21,624 nucleotides of DNA from Krasilnikovozyma curviuscula (lineage: Eukaryota > Basidiomycota > Tremellomycetes > Cystofilobasidiales > Mrakiaceae), in the NCBI GenBank assembly GCA_014825775.1, contig MVAQ01000307.1, forward strand, positions 1 through 21,624, written 5' to 3'. This document shows positions 1-9,128 of this stretch, piece after piece. Both the position numbers and the translations under genes were made by a program. A model generated the notes under the pieces. It saw nothing but the letters and a program-made list of their open reading frames with translations. It was not told where the DNA came from and made no database searches. Each line of letters opens with the position of its first letter. The stretch's first letter is position 1.

Positions 1-2
1 TC

Positions 3-35
<33 letters not shown>

Positions 36-454
36 CACAATCAATTCGAGAGCAGAGTTTCATTCAGTAAGTGCCGGTTAGATTCAGCCGCAGAACACCA
101 GGTATTACTACACTGTCACCTTTAGACTTCGGCTTCGGACTCATCAGATGTTGGACATATTGCAAGGGACTCTTCTGTGCAGCACATCAAAAAGGAAAAA
201 TTAAAAATTAAAAAATAGAACAGAGGAGCCTCTCAAAAATAAACAGACGAGAATAACTTTCGCCACTCCATCGCTGGCGAAGAGATAGAATATCACGAAC
301 GTGGGGCATAGAAGCAATCGTGTCTGTAAGATGCTTCAATATAATAAACTTACACAGAAGGTCGAGAACAGAGAGCTGTTTGGGTAATGTAGAGATGTAA
401 AACAACCGAAACGATCAGAGACTTACAACACAGCGTTCTCATCTCCCTGGCACT
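1..454. other. Non-coding left edge with T32 homopolymer
   Basis: No convincing gene is present. A run of 32 T residues occupies positions 4-35. The rest lies downstream of the minus-strand lectin-like gene that stops at 455, so it should include that gene's 3' untranslated region. The one short open frame here (208-405, minus) has no domain-like composition and no splice-linked continuation. Confidence 0.6.
4..35. repeat. T32 homopolymer tract
   Basis: An uninterrupted run of 32 T on the plus strand (A on the minus strand). It could be a genuine nucleosome-excluding poly(dA:dT) tract, the A-tail of a retrocopy or retroelement lying outside the window, or a sequencing or assembly artefact at a contig edge. 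The sequence alone does not decide. Confidence 0.9.
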
Positions 455-2018
455 CTAGTAAAATTGAGCACGAGCTGTCACTCTCTCCTTCAGATAATGG
501 CCCTTCGCAGCCACGGTGAACTGGATATCTGACGGCACAGACGTCTCCCACTGCTGTGTGATGCCAGGATAGATGACCTCGTAAAGCACCACCTCATTCC
601 TGAGCCTCAAACTAATATTTTCATTGAACATCACCTGACCGTGCTCGGTTGTTTGTCCAGCAGATGGGAGAGTAAAAGACATTTCGAGAGGTGGGGAGAA
701 GCCGTTGCTGACAAGAACGAGAAAGAAGCATTCTACGTCGAAGGGAACATCGGGGGTAAACGAGTGACCGTGAAACTGGAGGCGATGGCTCTGATAAAAG
801 ACAGTGTGTAGATCAACGTAGGGTTTGGTGCCTGAGTGTGGCTGTTTTGGTTTCGAAGTTTTGGACGGTGGTGTCGCGGTAGTGTTTCCCATCGCCTTCA
901 TACGCGCAATACCCACCGAGTTGACCATCGTGGGTGAAGCAATATACCTGCATTGTTCCAGAATTTCTCGTATCACATGATATGCGCGAGTCTCGAAGAG
1001 CGTTGTGGTGCTGTTGATTATCGCAGACGTTGCAGAAGGAGTCCTACGGCCAGTTTCCCGGTTTAGCAGCGCCAAAGATTCTTGAGTCCTGACTCATCCA
1101 CTGAATCTCCATGGGAGATCCATTGTTTCTATGAAGAGCCACAATGCCAGAAGTGGGAGAGATGTCCGCCTTGTTGTTGACTTTGTTGAAGAACCATTCC
1201 GGGCCATCGTTCCAGTCGACACCGCCGTAACTGATTCCTCCACCTTCTTTGTTGATCCACCAAATCCGAACCCTGTTGTCGAGTGGGGAATGACCACAGA
1301 GGGAGTTTCCAGCACCATCAGCGACGGTTCCGGAAGGTCGTAATTGTACCACAGCTTCTGTTTGATCGAGGTGAGAACCTCTTCTGACCATCTTGATTGC
1401 TCCCGACTGAGTTGTCCACACCACGACAGCCTCTCCAGGACTATGCCACACCACAGCCAGCCCACTACCATCAAATGCCTCACTCTGCATCGCTGGAACT
1501 ACAACGGATTCTCTCCACTGTGATTGGTCTGGTAATGGCGACCGACGGAAGACCATGATATCCCCTTGAGGACCAATGAAGTAGATATCAATGATTCCAT
1601 CATGGTACATGTCCCTTCGATTTACGGGTGAAATGATCCTGAGGAAGCCACCCGGAGGGACTAGCTGATCTCTGGAGCTGTATCGGATGTTGGAAGTCCA
1701 CTGGTTCCTTGGATTCCATTGCGCACCACACAATGAGCCATCGTATGGGTTGATCCACCACACTTCTAGGTGCTCTTCATGCCTTGACATCCCTATCAAC
1801 CCACCAGGAGCAGCTGAACCAGGCTGGGCGATCTGCTCGACATGCCATTGACCAGGGTGGATCCAGTAGTAGCGCTGCACGGAGCCTGACCTAGTTATCG
1901 CGAAAACTTCGATGTGGTCCTCTGAGATGTGGACGACAGCGAGATCGCTGCGAGCAGCGAGGAATTCGTTGGGCGGGAGTCTGGCGAGTGTAGGAGTATC
2001 TATTGGAACCCAACCCAT
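455..2018 (-). CDS. Beta-propeller, fungal fucose-lectin-like protein with unknown C-terminal domain
   Basis: Model: exon 2018-1048, intron 1047-1011 (37 bp), exon 1010-455, giving 508 aa. Residues about 30-323 are five or six degenerate repeats of 50-60 residues built around a pattern like VWWINxxGxI...W...W, seen near residues 37, 85, 145, 195, 250 and 300. This is the look of the fungal fucose-specific lectin/PLL-type six-bladed propeller family, which binds glycans. Sugar specificity cannot be read, because the binding Arg/Glu/Trp set is not clearly kept in each blade. After the splice comes a Lys/Pro/Thr-rich linker and about 125 residues of beta-rich sequence ending ARAQFY, which I do not recognise. 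No signal peptide or TM segment is seen, so the protein is probably cytoplasmic, as many fungal defence lectins are. The weak point is the join: without the unusually short intron, the propeller ends as a 324-residue protein at a stop at 1044. The start ATG is the first in frame, after a 257 bp upstream gap. Confidence 0.72.
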
Positions 2019-2275
2019 AGCTGAGAGGACGTTATAGTGGGTGATTGGATACCAATTCCAAGCTAGATAGTATCACAAAGTGAAGTCTAGAGAGAAAAAT
2101 GTGCATCGCACTTATTGACAACTTTTTCTATTCAATGGAAATCGATCGCGCAGTGCTACTAGCGGACCGAACAGGAGGAGAACACAGCTCTCACTTGTTC
2201 AATGCCATTAAATAAAATACAACAATGATATTTAGAGGGGCGGACACTCAAATTCGAAACAGTCGTGCCAGCGAT
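2019..2275 (-). promoter_or_regulatory. Upstream region of the lectin-like gene
   Basis: A 257 bp gap between the stop of the gene at 2276-3390 and the start of the lectin-like gene, both on the minus strand. It must hold the 3' end of the first and the promoter of the second. I see no specific motif I would name. Confidence 0.4.
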
Positions 2276-3390
2276 CTATATATAGCTATTGTTGTTTGTG
2301 TCGTAGATGGCGAGATCAGGGTGAAGAAGACGAATCTGGGAAAGACCAAAAGTGAGTACACATCCTGAGCCATAGACTTAAGGGAAGTTGTATTCTAACC
2401 TCGAAGTGCCGTCGCTCTGAGAGTGGAGTAAGAATGTCGAGTCAGCAGAGGTCCACAAGCGTACAAATATCAGCTGAGAGCGCGACATACCCCCAATGTA
2501 AAGACCATGTTTCCGAACAACCTTTGGACCAGTGAACCCTGTAGCCTCAACAACACGATACCTTGCCACCAACACCGCCTGGTCTCTTGAGGCGACAGCC
2601 AAACCTCCAGGCCCGTTCTGCTCCAGGTCACCATCGCGCCGACCAACACCACCCGACTTCTTGGCACTGCTGTCTTGGACCTGTATTATTCTTGCTTCCT
2701 TTTCCAGTTCCTGCAGCCTCTCCCTCTCAAACGTCTCGATCCTCCTCTCACGCTCATCCAGCGCTTTCTTCTTTTTCACCCGGTCCTCCTCTTTCGCCTT
2801 CCTCAGCTGATACAGCATCACAATCCCTTGCACCCGCAAGTTGCTGGGTGTAAGTGGGGATGAGAGTATGGAGAGAACTTCTTCTTGTACGTTTGTGAGC
2901 CCGCCGAGGGAGTTTGACAGGTGGGTGATGGCGCGAGGTACTGTTTGGTCAGATATGGTTGAGATAGCGGTTGAGATTGAGGATGGTAAAAGGGCGAGTT
3001 CAGAGATAAAGGACGCTGATTGGGTGATGGTTAAGGAAGCGACGGCAATACTGATGATTCCTATCGTCGCTGCTGACTGAGAAAAAAACAGCAGGCTTCA
3101 GCGGATGGCGGACAATATCTGCACAACACCGCTGAAAACTCACCTTTTTCTTCGAGTACCTGTTGGTGCCATCATCAACAACAGCTTCAAGAGTGAAATG
3201 AACCTTCCCAGGCTGCCAAATGGTCCAGTCAGTTTCGAAAAAACGAACCCCGAGGTCGTATCCACATACTCACTCTCAGCTTAATCGTTTCTCCAGGCTC
3301 GACCTCATTCTTGAAATGAAGAGCAGCGACCTGTTTAAGCGATATATTGAGGACTACAGGAGTGAGGTTTGTTACTCGAACAGATGGCAT
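2276..3390 (-). CDS. Uncharacterised protein: beta-rich head, hydrophobic segment, coiled coil
   Basis: Five exons on the minus strand: 3390-3274, 3212-3144, 3076-2491, 2416-2400 and 2335-2276, giving 282 aa. Phases close exactly and the total coding length is 849 nt. Residues 1-62 are beta-strand-like (MPSVRVTNLTPVVLNISLKQ then a PGK-HFTLEAVVDDG stretch). Residues about 63-85 are hydrophobic (ATIGIISIAVASLTI) and could be a membrane or core helix. An alpha-helical segment follows, then a highly charged coiled coil at about 145-185 (KAKEEDRVKKKKALDERERR), a Gly-rich linker, and a C-terminal beta-like tail ending in YDTNNNSYI. I do not recognise the family. The 17-nt exon 2416-2400 is inferred: reading through the last intron instead also stays open to a different tail. 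It lies 257 bp upstream of the lectin-like gene on the same strand, so the two may be functionally linked. Confidence 0.7.
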
Positions 3391-4020
3391 CTTCTACCCT
3401 GCTTGAGGCGAGGAGAGTTCATCATTGAAGAGTTCAAACTAAAGGGGTAGAGGACGACGTAATGATTGGGTCAACGGTCTAAATTCTAAATTTCTGCCTT
3501 TTTTTTTTTCTGAAAGTGAAAACTGTAAAGAATTAGTTAACGTACATATTTATTAGGTATGACAAGTCGAATGTCCTAATAGATCGCTTCTGGCATACCA
3601 AGAATTTTTGAAGTTTTGTAAACAAAAACGTCATCAATTAGAGGCGTCTCCAGCAAAGATCAATCAACTTGTATTTTCAAGGGTTGATAAACCTGATATG
3701 GGCTCCATGATCTCTATTTGTCAACATAAAGTACTAGTGTGCTGCTAGCTGCAATAAGTCTGATCTCATTTGCGAACCGGGCCAGGTCTGCGGGATCTGA
3801 GTCGCGCGTTGCCGACTACATGTCATCGATAAGCTTGACTCCATCAAAGCACAAAAATGATTTGCCAAGGCACACGAGTGCTATAAACGATAGTGACGTA
3901 AAAACGAAATCATTACCATTAAGTCTACTTCACAAAGCCATCTTTTGCTAGCTTGAAGCAAAGTACCCTACACCACTCACTCCGTTTACTTTCACTCTAC
4001 TACCAATCAGTAATACTACC
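3391..4020. promoter_or_regulatory. Divergent intergenic region
   Basis: 630 bp between two divergent starts (3390 minus and 4021 plus), so it holds both promoters. It is AT-rich, with a run of about 12 T near 3498-3509. The last 60 bp before 4021 are pyrimidine-rich (CACTCACTCCGTTTACTTTC), the usual look of a fungal core promoter or leader. No coding frame here has credible splice continuations. Confidence 0.55.
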
Positions 4021-5171
4021 ATGCCTGTCATCTGGGGATTCGACCTCCGTGAACTATCTTTCAAGCAGTTCTCTCACAAGAGGATGTTTGATCCCAGGTG
4101 GAACCTGAGAAGAGAACGATTTGGTTTGTATCATCTCTGCCTAGGAGTCGTGTCAATACTAATATCGACAATTTCGGTGTTCAGTCGTCTACCAGCTGGC
4201 AATGTTGATTGGACTCGCTGCTGAATGTACAGCAACGTACTCATTAGCCAAATGTAAATTTGCAGCCTTGTTGATCAAGTTTTGAGGCGTCCGTCTTTCT
4301 CACGTAACCTCTTTATTTCTTTCTTGTCCGATGTAGATGAAGACCTACAAAACAATATCGAAAGAACACATCCTGGTGCTCATCTCTATCAGAATGACCT
4401 GATTGACTGCGAAGTAAGTATCTTTCCGACTCCATTTGTTGGTGCAGCATCATTTCGCGCGGTCCCCACTTCGTCACGCTAACCCCACACCTTCAACAGA
4501 TATCCACAATCGTCTTCTGTGTATTTGTTGCAACACTCTTTGGGTAAGATGAAATGTTCTCATTCTAAGAGCCTTTTCTTCTATTATTAAACACTAGCCC
4601 TCGTTTTCGTCCAGCGCCGACTTCTTCTTCCTCCTCCAGTATCCCCGTCGTCTCTTCCCACGCTGGTACCAAAACACCAAGAAAGCATGTGCAGTATTTA
4701 TCACTTCGGGGGTGCTAGCCTCTGCCATTGCGTCCTCCGTGCGTCTTTCCTTATTTCCTCTATATATTACCCTTCAAGCCCAACTAACCAGACTGTACGC
4801 TTACTATAGGTCATTATTGCTCGTAACTCTGCAAAACTCGGTGGAACAATCTCAGTTGCTGAAAGAGCGGCTGCGTTGGAAAGATGGTCGCACCCTGTGT
4901 TGACATACCACCAATGGTCGGTCAATAAAGCGTACATTGTCCTACTGTGGATTACGTTCGTTTGCTGTGTTGGCTCGTGAGCTTTTCCAATTTTCGTTTA
5001 CTTCCTTCAAACGTTTCTGACTTAGATTGGCGCTGTAGGTGTTATCTCATGTTCAAGGCCGACGCGTACGATCTCGAACATGGCACAGAGCCTGTAGGAG
5101 GAGACACAGAATCTCTCCGTGAGACAATGCCGGCATACAATCGCGGTGTTAAGACCCCACTCAACGGTTAG
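4021..5171 (+). CDS. Four-transmembrane fungal membrane protein, unknown function
   Basis: Seven exons: 4021-4123, 4185-4253, 4337-4413, 4500-4543, 4615-4738, 4810-4976, 5039-5171, giving 238 aa. All phases agree and every intron has GT...AG ends. Four hydrophobic helices are seen at about 35-56, 84-106, 121-143 and 180-200. The N-terminal 34 residues are basic and cytosol-like (the segment MFDPRWNLRRERF precedes TM1). The C-terminal tail of about 38 residues is acidic then polar. The loop between TM1 and TM2 is acidic (YEDLQNNIERTHPG). There is no catalytic motif and no resemblance I can name; it has the size and layout of fungal tetraspan proteins such as SUR7- or tetraspanin-like families, but signature residues of those are not evident. 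For the last intron the nearer AG (5024-5025) leads to a stop, which supports the acceptor at 5037-5038. It is divergent from the coiled-coil gene and convergent with the MYND gene. Confidence 0.85.
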
Positions 5172-5519
5172 CTACCGACTCTAGACCAACTAATAATTTG
5201 CTCAGTAACGAAAGAACAGTGTCTTCATATAGAGGGAAACTGTAATTCAGACCTGCATTATACGCAAAGCTTCTTAGAAGACTATTATACATATATATCT
5301 ACTTCATACGAACATCACACGAACAAAGTCAAAGAGTGAGAAGTGAGAGTGTGTACTCTTAACTCTGTGTCTTCAAGAACCTTTTCAGTGGTGAGAAGTC
5401 CCTCATGCAGTACAACAAAATATCATATAACCATCGAGCCAAAAGAAGGTACACAAGGTGATGTAAATGAGAGCTGTGCCGGGATGAGCTAAAATTCGAT
5501 CTAATTCGGTATAACGACA
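5172..5519. other. Convergent 3' intergenic region
   Basis: 348 bp between the stops of the plus-strand membrane protein and the minus-strand MYND gene. It is AT-rich with TATACATATATATC near 5286-5299, suitable for poly(A) signals of both transcripts. No gene is seen. Confidence 0.5.
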
Positions 5520-6750
5520 TCACCATTTCACTTTGAAACAAAACTTCTTATGTTTCTCCCAATCCAGAGCTTGGTGCTCTGTAGAGGAGAAGAATCAATC
5601 GAGTTAGAGCGATGGTAATACTACAGGGAAGGAATGAAAAGGAAAATACTGACCTGCGTTGCAGTATAAAACTGTCTGGCACTGTTTTTGAGATAAGAAA
5701 GACTGGCGTAAGGAAACGAGGTATTCTTTTTTTTTTTTCGGGAGCGCAAGAAGAGAATATCACCACCAACCTTCCCACATAAGCTCATCTCACCACCGGT
5801 CCGCCCCTTACACTGATTACAAAAGCAGAACGGTATTCCTCCGGGAAAAGGCCATTTCGTAAATGCCTCCGCTTTGAGCTTCCCATTACAGAACTCCTTC
5901 AGCACCCGGAACAATGTCAGCGTCTTGGTACTCGTGTAGGAATCCTCATCGTCCTCGTCGTCGTCCTCCCACTCATCGTCTTCATCGCCTCCAGACTGAC
6001 GCCGCTGCTGCCGCTGCCGAAGCTTGTTCTGCTGTCGCCGTATCGACGTGAGCTCGACCAAAAACTGCTGGATTTCTGAAAGGGCTTTTACAAGTTCCCG
6101 TTTCTGAGGGAAAGTATTGGGGTTGAAGGGGAGCACTTTAGTGGATGAAAAGGTGGTGGTGAAAATGCAGAGGTTGGCGGAGATGTTGATGAGACAGTTG
6201 GCGTAGAGTTCTGCTGTTGGCTCACGTTGATTCTAGTAATATGAATGAATAAACAGTATGAGCATGGTGATTGCGAAAGTGAACAGTGAGTGTGACGCAC
6301 CTTGAATCTGGAGACATCAAACCGCGCGAATCTCTCGCACGTCAGGTACAGCAGATTTGGATAGGCTTCTTCACAATACCTCACGTATCTAACGAAGTAT
6401 GGGTTGAAGGATATTCGAGTGAGAATGATGAGGTAAGGCGAGTCGAGCTGGTTGGAGACTGTGAAGGCGCGAATGAACTCCGGGAGGTAGTGGGCTGAGA
6501 ATTTACTGAGAACTTCGAGTTGGTATTCTAAAGGCTCGTCCGTTATTGAAGAGATCTGAGGTTTGAGTCAGCACAGAGGCGAGTGAGATGGACATGTGAA
6601 GGGTCATTTGGTTTAGTGAAACAAACATACGGCTTCCCTTGCTTTCCTCCAGCCTACTGAAGTCTTCCCTCCTTGGATAACCTCAGTATATCCACCGCTT
6701 CCGTCCACCCCCAATGCACCGGCAAGAGACGCTGCTGTTACCCTGGCCAT
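5520..6750 (-). CDS. C-terminal MYND zinc-finger protein
   Basis: Five exons on the minus strand: 6750-6631, 6555-6301, 6232-5771, 5681-5654, 5578-5520, giving 307 aa. The last 45 residues form a textbook MYND finger: C263-x2-C266, C277-x2-C280, C286-x3-H290, H298-x3-C302, where H290 replaces the more common Cys. MYND fingers bind two zinc ions and usually mediate protein contact, often with Pro-rich partners. Residues 41-180 are helical and not recognised. A Gln/Arg-rich segment and then a strongly acidic stretch (about residues 200-220, runs of Glu/Asp) precede the finger. No SET domain is seen, so methyltransferase activity is not supported. The finger is split over three exons, one only 28 nt, and unspliced reading loses it. 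Start: first ATG in frame with good phase through the first intron. Confidence 0.88.
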
Positions 6751-7168
6751 GCGAGCAAACACCTGGTTAACTCATAGAATGGTCAGCAGAGCCGCTCAGT
6801 TCCCAAGCAAGAAATGGCCTGGATCATACCCAGCTAGTCCCTCTACTGTCACACCACTACGTTTTTCTGCAGCTCTCAACTTCAGTGATTAATGTCGCGG
6901 AGGCTCTTCGAGGTTAAAAGGGCTTTTCCTCTCATTTCCACCAGTAGGTCGTTTTTTGCAGGCCGTGGCGGAGCAAGAATATCAAACTTGCTGCTGGTCC
7001 TAGCTGGCCGCATTCGTGATGTAGAGGGCCTTATTCAGAAAATCATAGGAATTGATGATAAGCTACGAATACCTCATAATGTTACCCGATGCTGAAAAGC
7101 GACAGTCTTCGCCAACCCAAAAACCCAAATGAGATGATCCAACCGAAGAAAGAGCGTAAAGTAACGTT
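6751..7168 (-). promoter_or_regulatory. Intergenic region: 3' end of receptor gene and promoter of MYND gene
   Basis: 418 bp between the stop of the 7TM gene (7169) and the start of the MYND gene (6750), both minus. Plus-strand open frames at 6892-7095 and 7089-7340 have no family features, and the second overlaps the receptor's last exon. I see no further element. Confidence 0.4.
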
Positions 7169-8721
7169 CTATTCTTCTCTAAACATTCCTTGCAAACTCG
7201 TCCCCGACAGTTTTCTATGCAGCTCGTACGTCGACGTCGGCGGGGCTTCTATTGGACGCAAGAATTCCTTGATATCGCCCACTGAGATGCTAGTTGGGAA
7301 CATTCCCAACTCCTTTTTGATAGTTCCAGGAGACATGTGAGGTGTGTACGGCGAGTTAGAAGAGGGATTATCGTTGTGGGAGGAGCGATGGCATGGGAAA
7401 CAACACAGAATAGACCAGTTGCGAGGGCAGAAGAGGTTGATGATGTCCTACAATTCATTTGAAGCCTTATCAGAAGAAGAAGAAAATTACGAATCGTCAA
7501 AGCATAAACTTACCCTGTTTGTGCCTAAGACCAAGAACGACACAACGCCTGCCGTAGACTGATAGACAGCTGGAACATGGCTGTCTGGGCTGAGGATGAT
7601 GACTAACGAGCATCTGCAATATAAAGAGCGTCAACTTTGGTGTCATCTGTTTCAAGAGGGAGAACCTGGATTCACGCTGTCCCCCCCACCATAAAGCATG
7701 CGAAAGCCGTCACTCGACCGATCAGACTCATGTTCACTCCCTGACGACGGCCTTCATCAGACATGATCATCTGCTTAATTCTTGTTTTTCGGATGATGAC
7801 GATGACGATTGTCCAGGCAATGAAGGTGATGGTGATGAGACAGAATGCAACTGCGAACCCGTGGTAGATATCGACGCTGATAAGATTTTAGAATTAATCT
7901 GTGACCTAAATGACTCCTCGCGGCTGAGAATGACTTACGCGAGATACCAGCTTGAATAACACGTCAATGTAGTGACGTGCAGTGTCTTGGGGTGCATCGT
8001 CTCGTTCTGGTTATGAATATGTATATACAGACCTCGTCAGTCACAACCGCGCTCATAGGCAAAATGCCGACGCGGAGGAAACCTCACCAGAATTAGATTT
8101 AACAGCAGGGTCAACAACCAGGCCCCCCATGGTACACAGAGCAGGACCCATATGAACCACTTTCTACTGATGAAATCTCTGTTCTTGTCACCGCTCTGCT
8201 CGACCAATGCCCACACGAACAAGACCAGCGAGGTTGTGGATGCTGATACAAGAGTAGTTCCGGCGATTGCGCCTGCTTGTGAGATCATACATAGAGGCCG
8301 AGCTGGGTGGTAGGTATGTGCTGAACTGCGCAACAGGAACACAATTGTGCCGGACCATCAGAATGGAGGACACGCTTGGATGAGAAAACACGAGACTTAC
8401 GTGAGGATACAGGCTGTACTGATGATGATCACAGCAAAGAACATCTGATAAAGAGATAGAGTTTGACTAATTAACAGCATTTTTCTGATGGATCGACCTC
8501 TGGCATGAGGTGCGCGAGGAGAAGGAAAACAAAAAGAAAAAACTCACACTGAGCATGACAGGATGACGTTTCAGTTTGAAGAGCCATATCAGCGCAATAA
8601 GAACAGAGGGAAGAATGATTCCAAGAGAATGGAAGAGTGTGAAGGCCACTTGAATGTGCCTTTCCGCTTCCGTTGGAGTTTGGGCCGTGAGGACCAAAGT
8701 CAGAGGATAAACGATTCTCAT
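7169..8721 (-). CDS. Seven-transmembrane G-protein-coupled-receptor-like protein
   Basis: Seven exons on the minus strand: 8721-8548, 8444-8401, 8325-8088, 8006-7939, 7876-7676, 7613-7514, 7447-7169, giving 367 aa with closed phases. Helices at about 25-48, 53-75, 86-114, 129-152, 178-204, 224-250 and 256-275. The layout is receptor-like: short outer N-terminus, C86 at the outer end of TM3, C168 in the second outer loop (a possible disulfide), and an N-glycosylation site N153-E-T in that same loop. TM7 ends with GTNRDIINLF, followed by a cysteine cluster (ILCCFPC) that could be palmitoylated, then a Ser/Pro-rich tail of about 85 residues. This resembles fungal cAMP-receptor-like or Git3-like orphan receptors more than Ste2/Ste3, but the class is not settled. 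The ligand is unknown; the protein would act in the plasma membrane. The start at 8721 is chosen because the next residues suit a signal-anchor; a longer upstream exon is possible. Confidence 0.82.
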
Positions 8722-9128
8722 AGTCGCCTCCCTTGAAGAGATGCAGCGAAATTCCCATTGAAAACTCAAGACAAAGAAGGAATGAAGGAGAGAAGAAAGT
8801 CGAACTGGCTATATTCCAGCGGATGAGCAAATGCAACAGGGGTTGGATTGTGAGAACAAACATGTCGCTGCGAGGGTGGTTTCCTTTTGCTCATATCTCA
8901 GCAAGAAATCAACCCCGCTCGAGAAATGATCATCAAAATGAAGTCCTAGCCAATAAATGCATATCCTTGGCACAGCGGTTCCCACTTGCGGTCAGTGCGT
9001 TTGAAAATCTCCTGTGTGACGGCTTGTCGATCACTTCTTGCGACCATCGTTACGGGGTTCAGAATGAGAGAGAACATTGTTGAATATCCAAAATGAAGGT
9101 AAGCAACTCCGCAGCGGTAATTAGATTG
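8722..9128 (-). promoter_or_regulatory. Intergenic region upstream of the receptor gene
   Basis: 407 bp between mau2 (stop 9129) and the receptor start (8721), both minus. It holds the 3' end of mau2 and the receptor promoter, and perhaps a short 5' exon of the receptor: a minus-strand frame with an ATG at 8863 is open across this stretch. No recognised motif. Confidence 0.4.

Noticed and set aside
1094..1483. 129-codon minus-strand frame within the lectin-like gene
   Set aside because: Alternate-frame shadow of the propeller repeats.
2532..2863. Three overlapping plus-strand frames rich in Ser/Pro/Leu
   Set aside because: They are the antisense of the Lys/Glu coiled coil of the minus-strand gene; the composition is a mirror effect.
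3451..4020. Possible tRNA or small RNA gene in the divergent promoter
   Set aside because: No A-box/B-box pair or cloverleaf could be found by eye.
7293..7310. Near-perfect palindrome GTTGGGAA-CA-TTCCCAAC
   Set aside because: It lies inside the last coding exon of the receptor gene, where the codons explain the sequence; most likely chance.
6892..7340. Two plus-strand frames between the MYND and receptor genes
   Set aside because: The second overlaps the receptor's C-terminal exon, and neither has splice partners or recognisable content.
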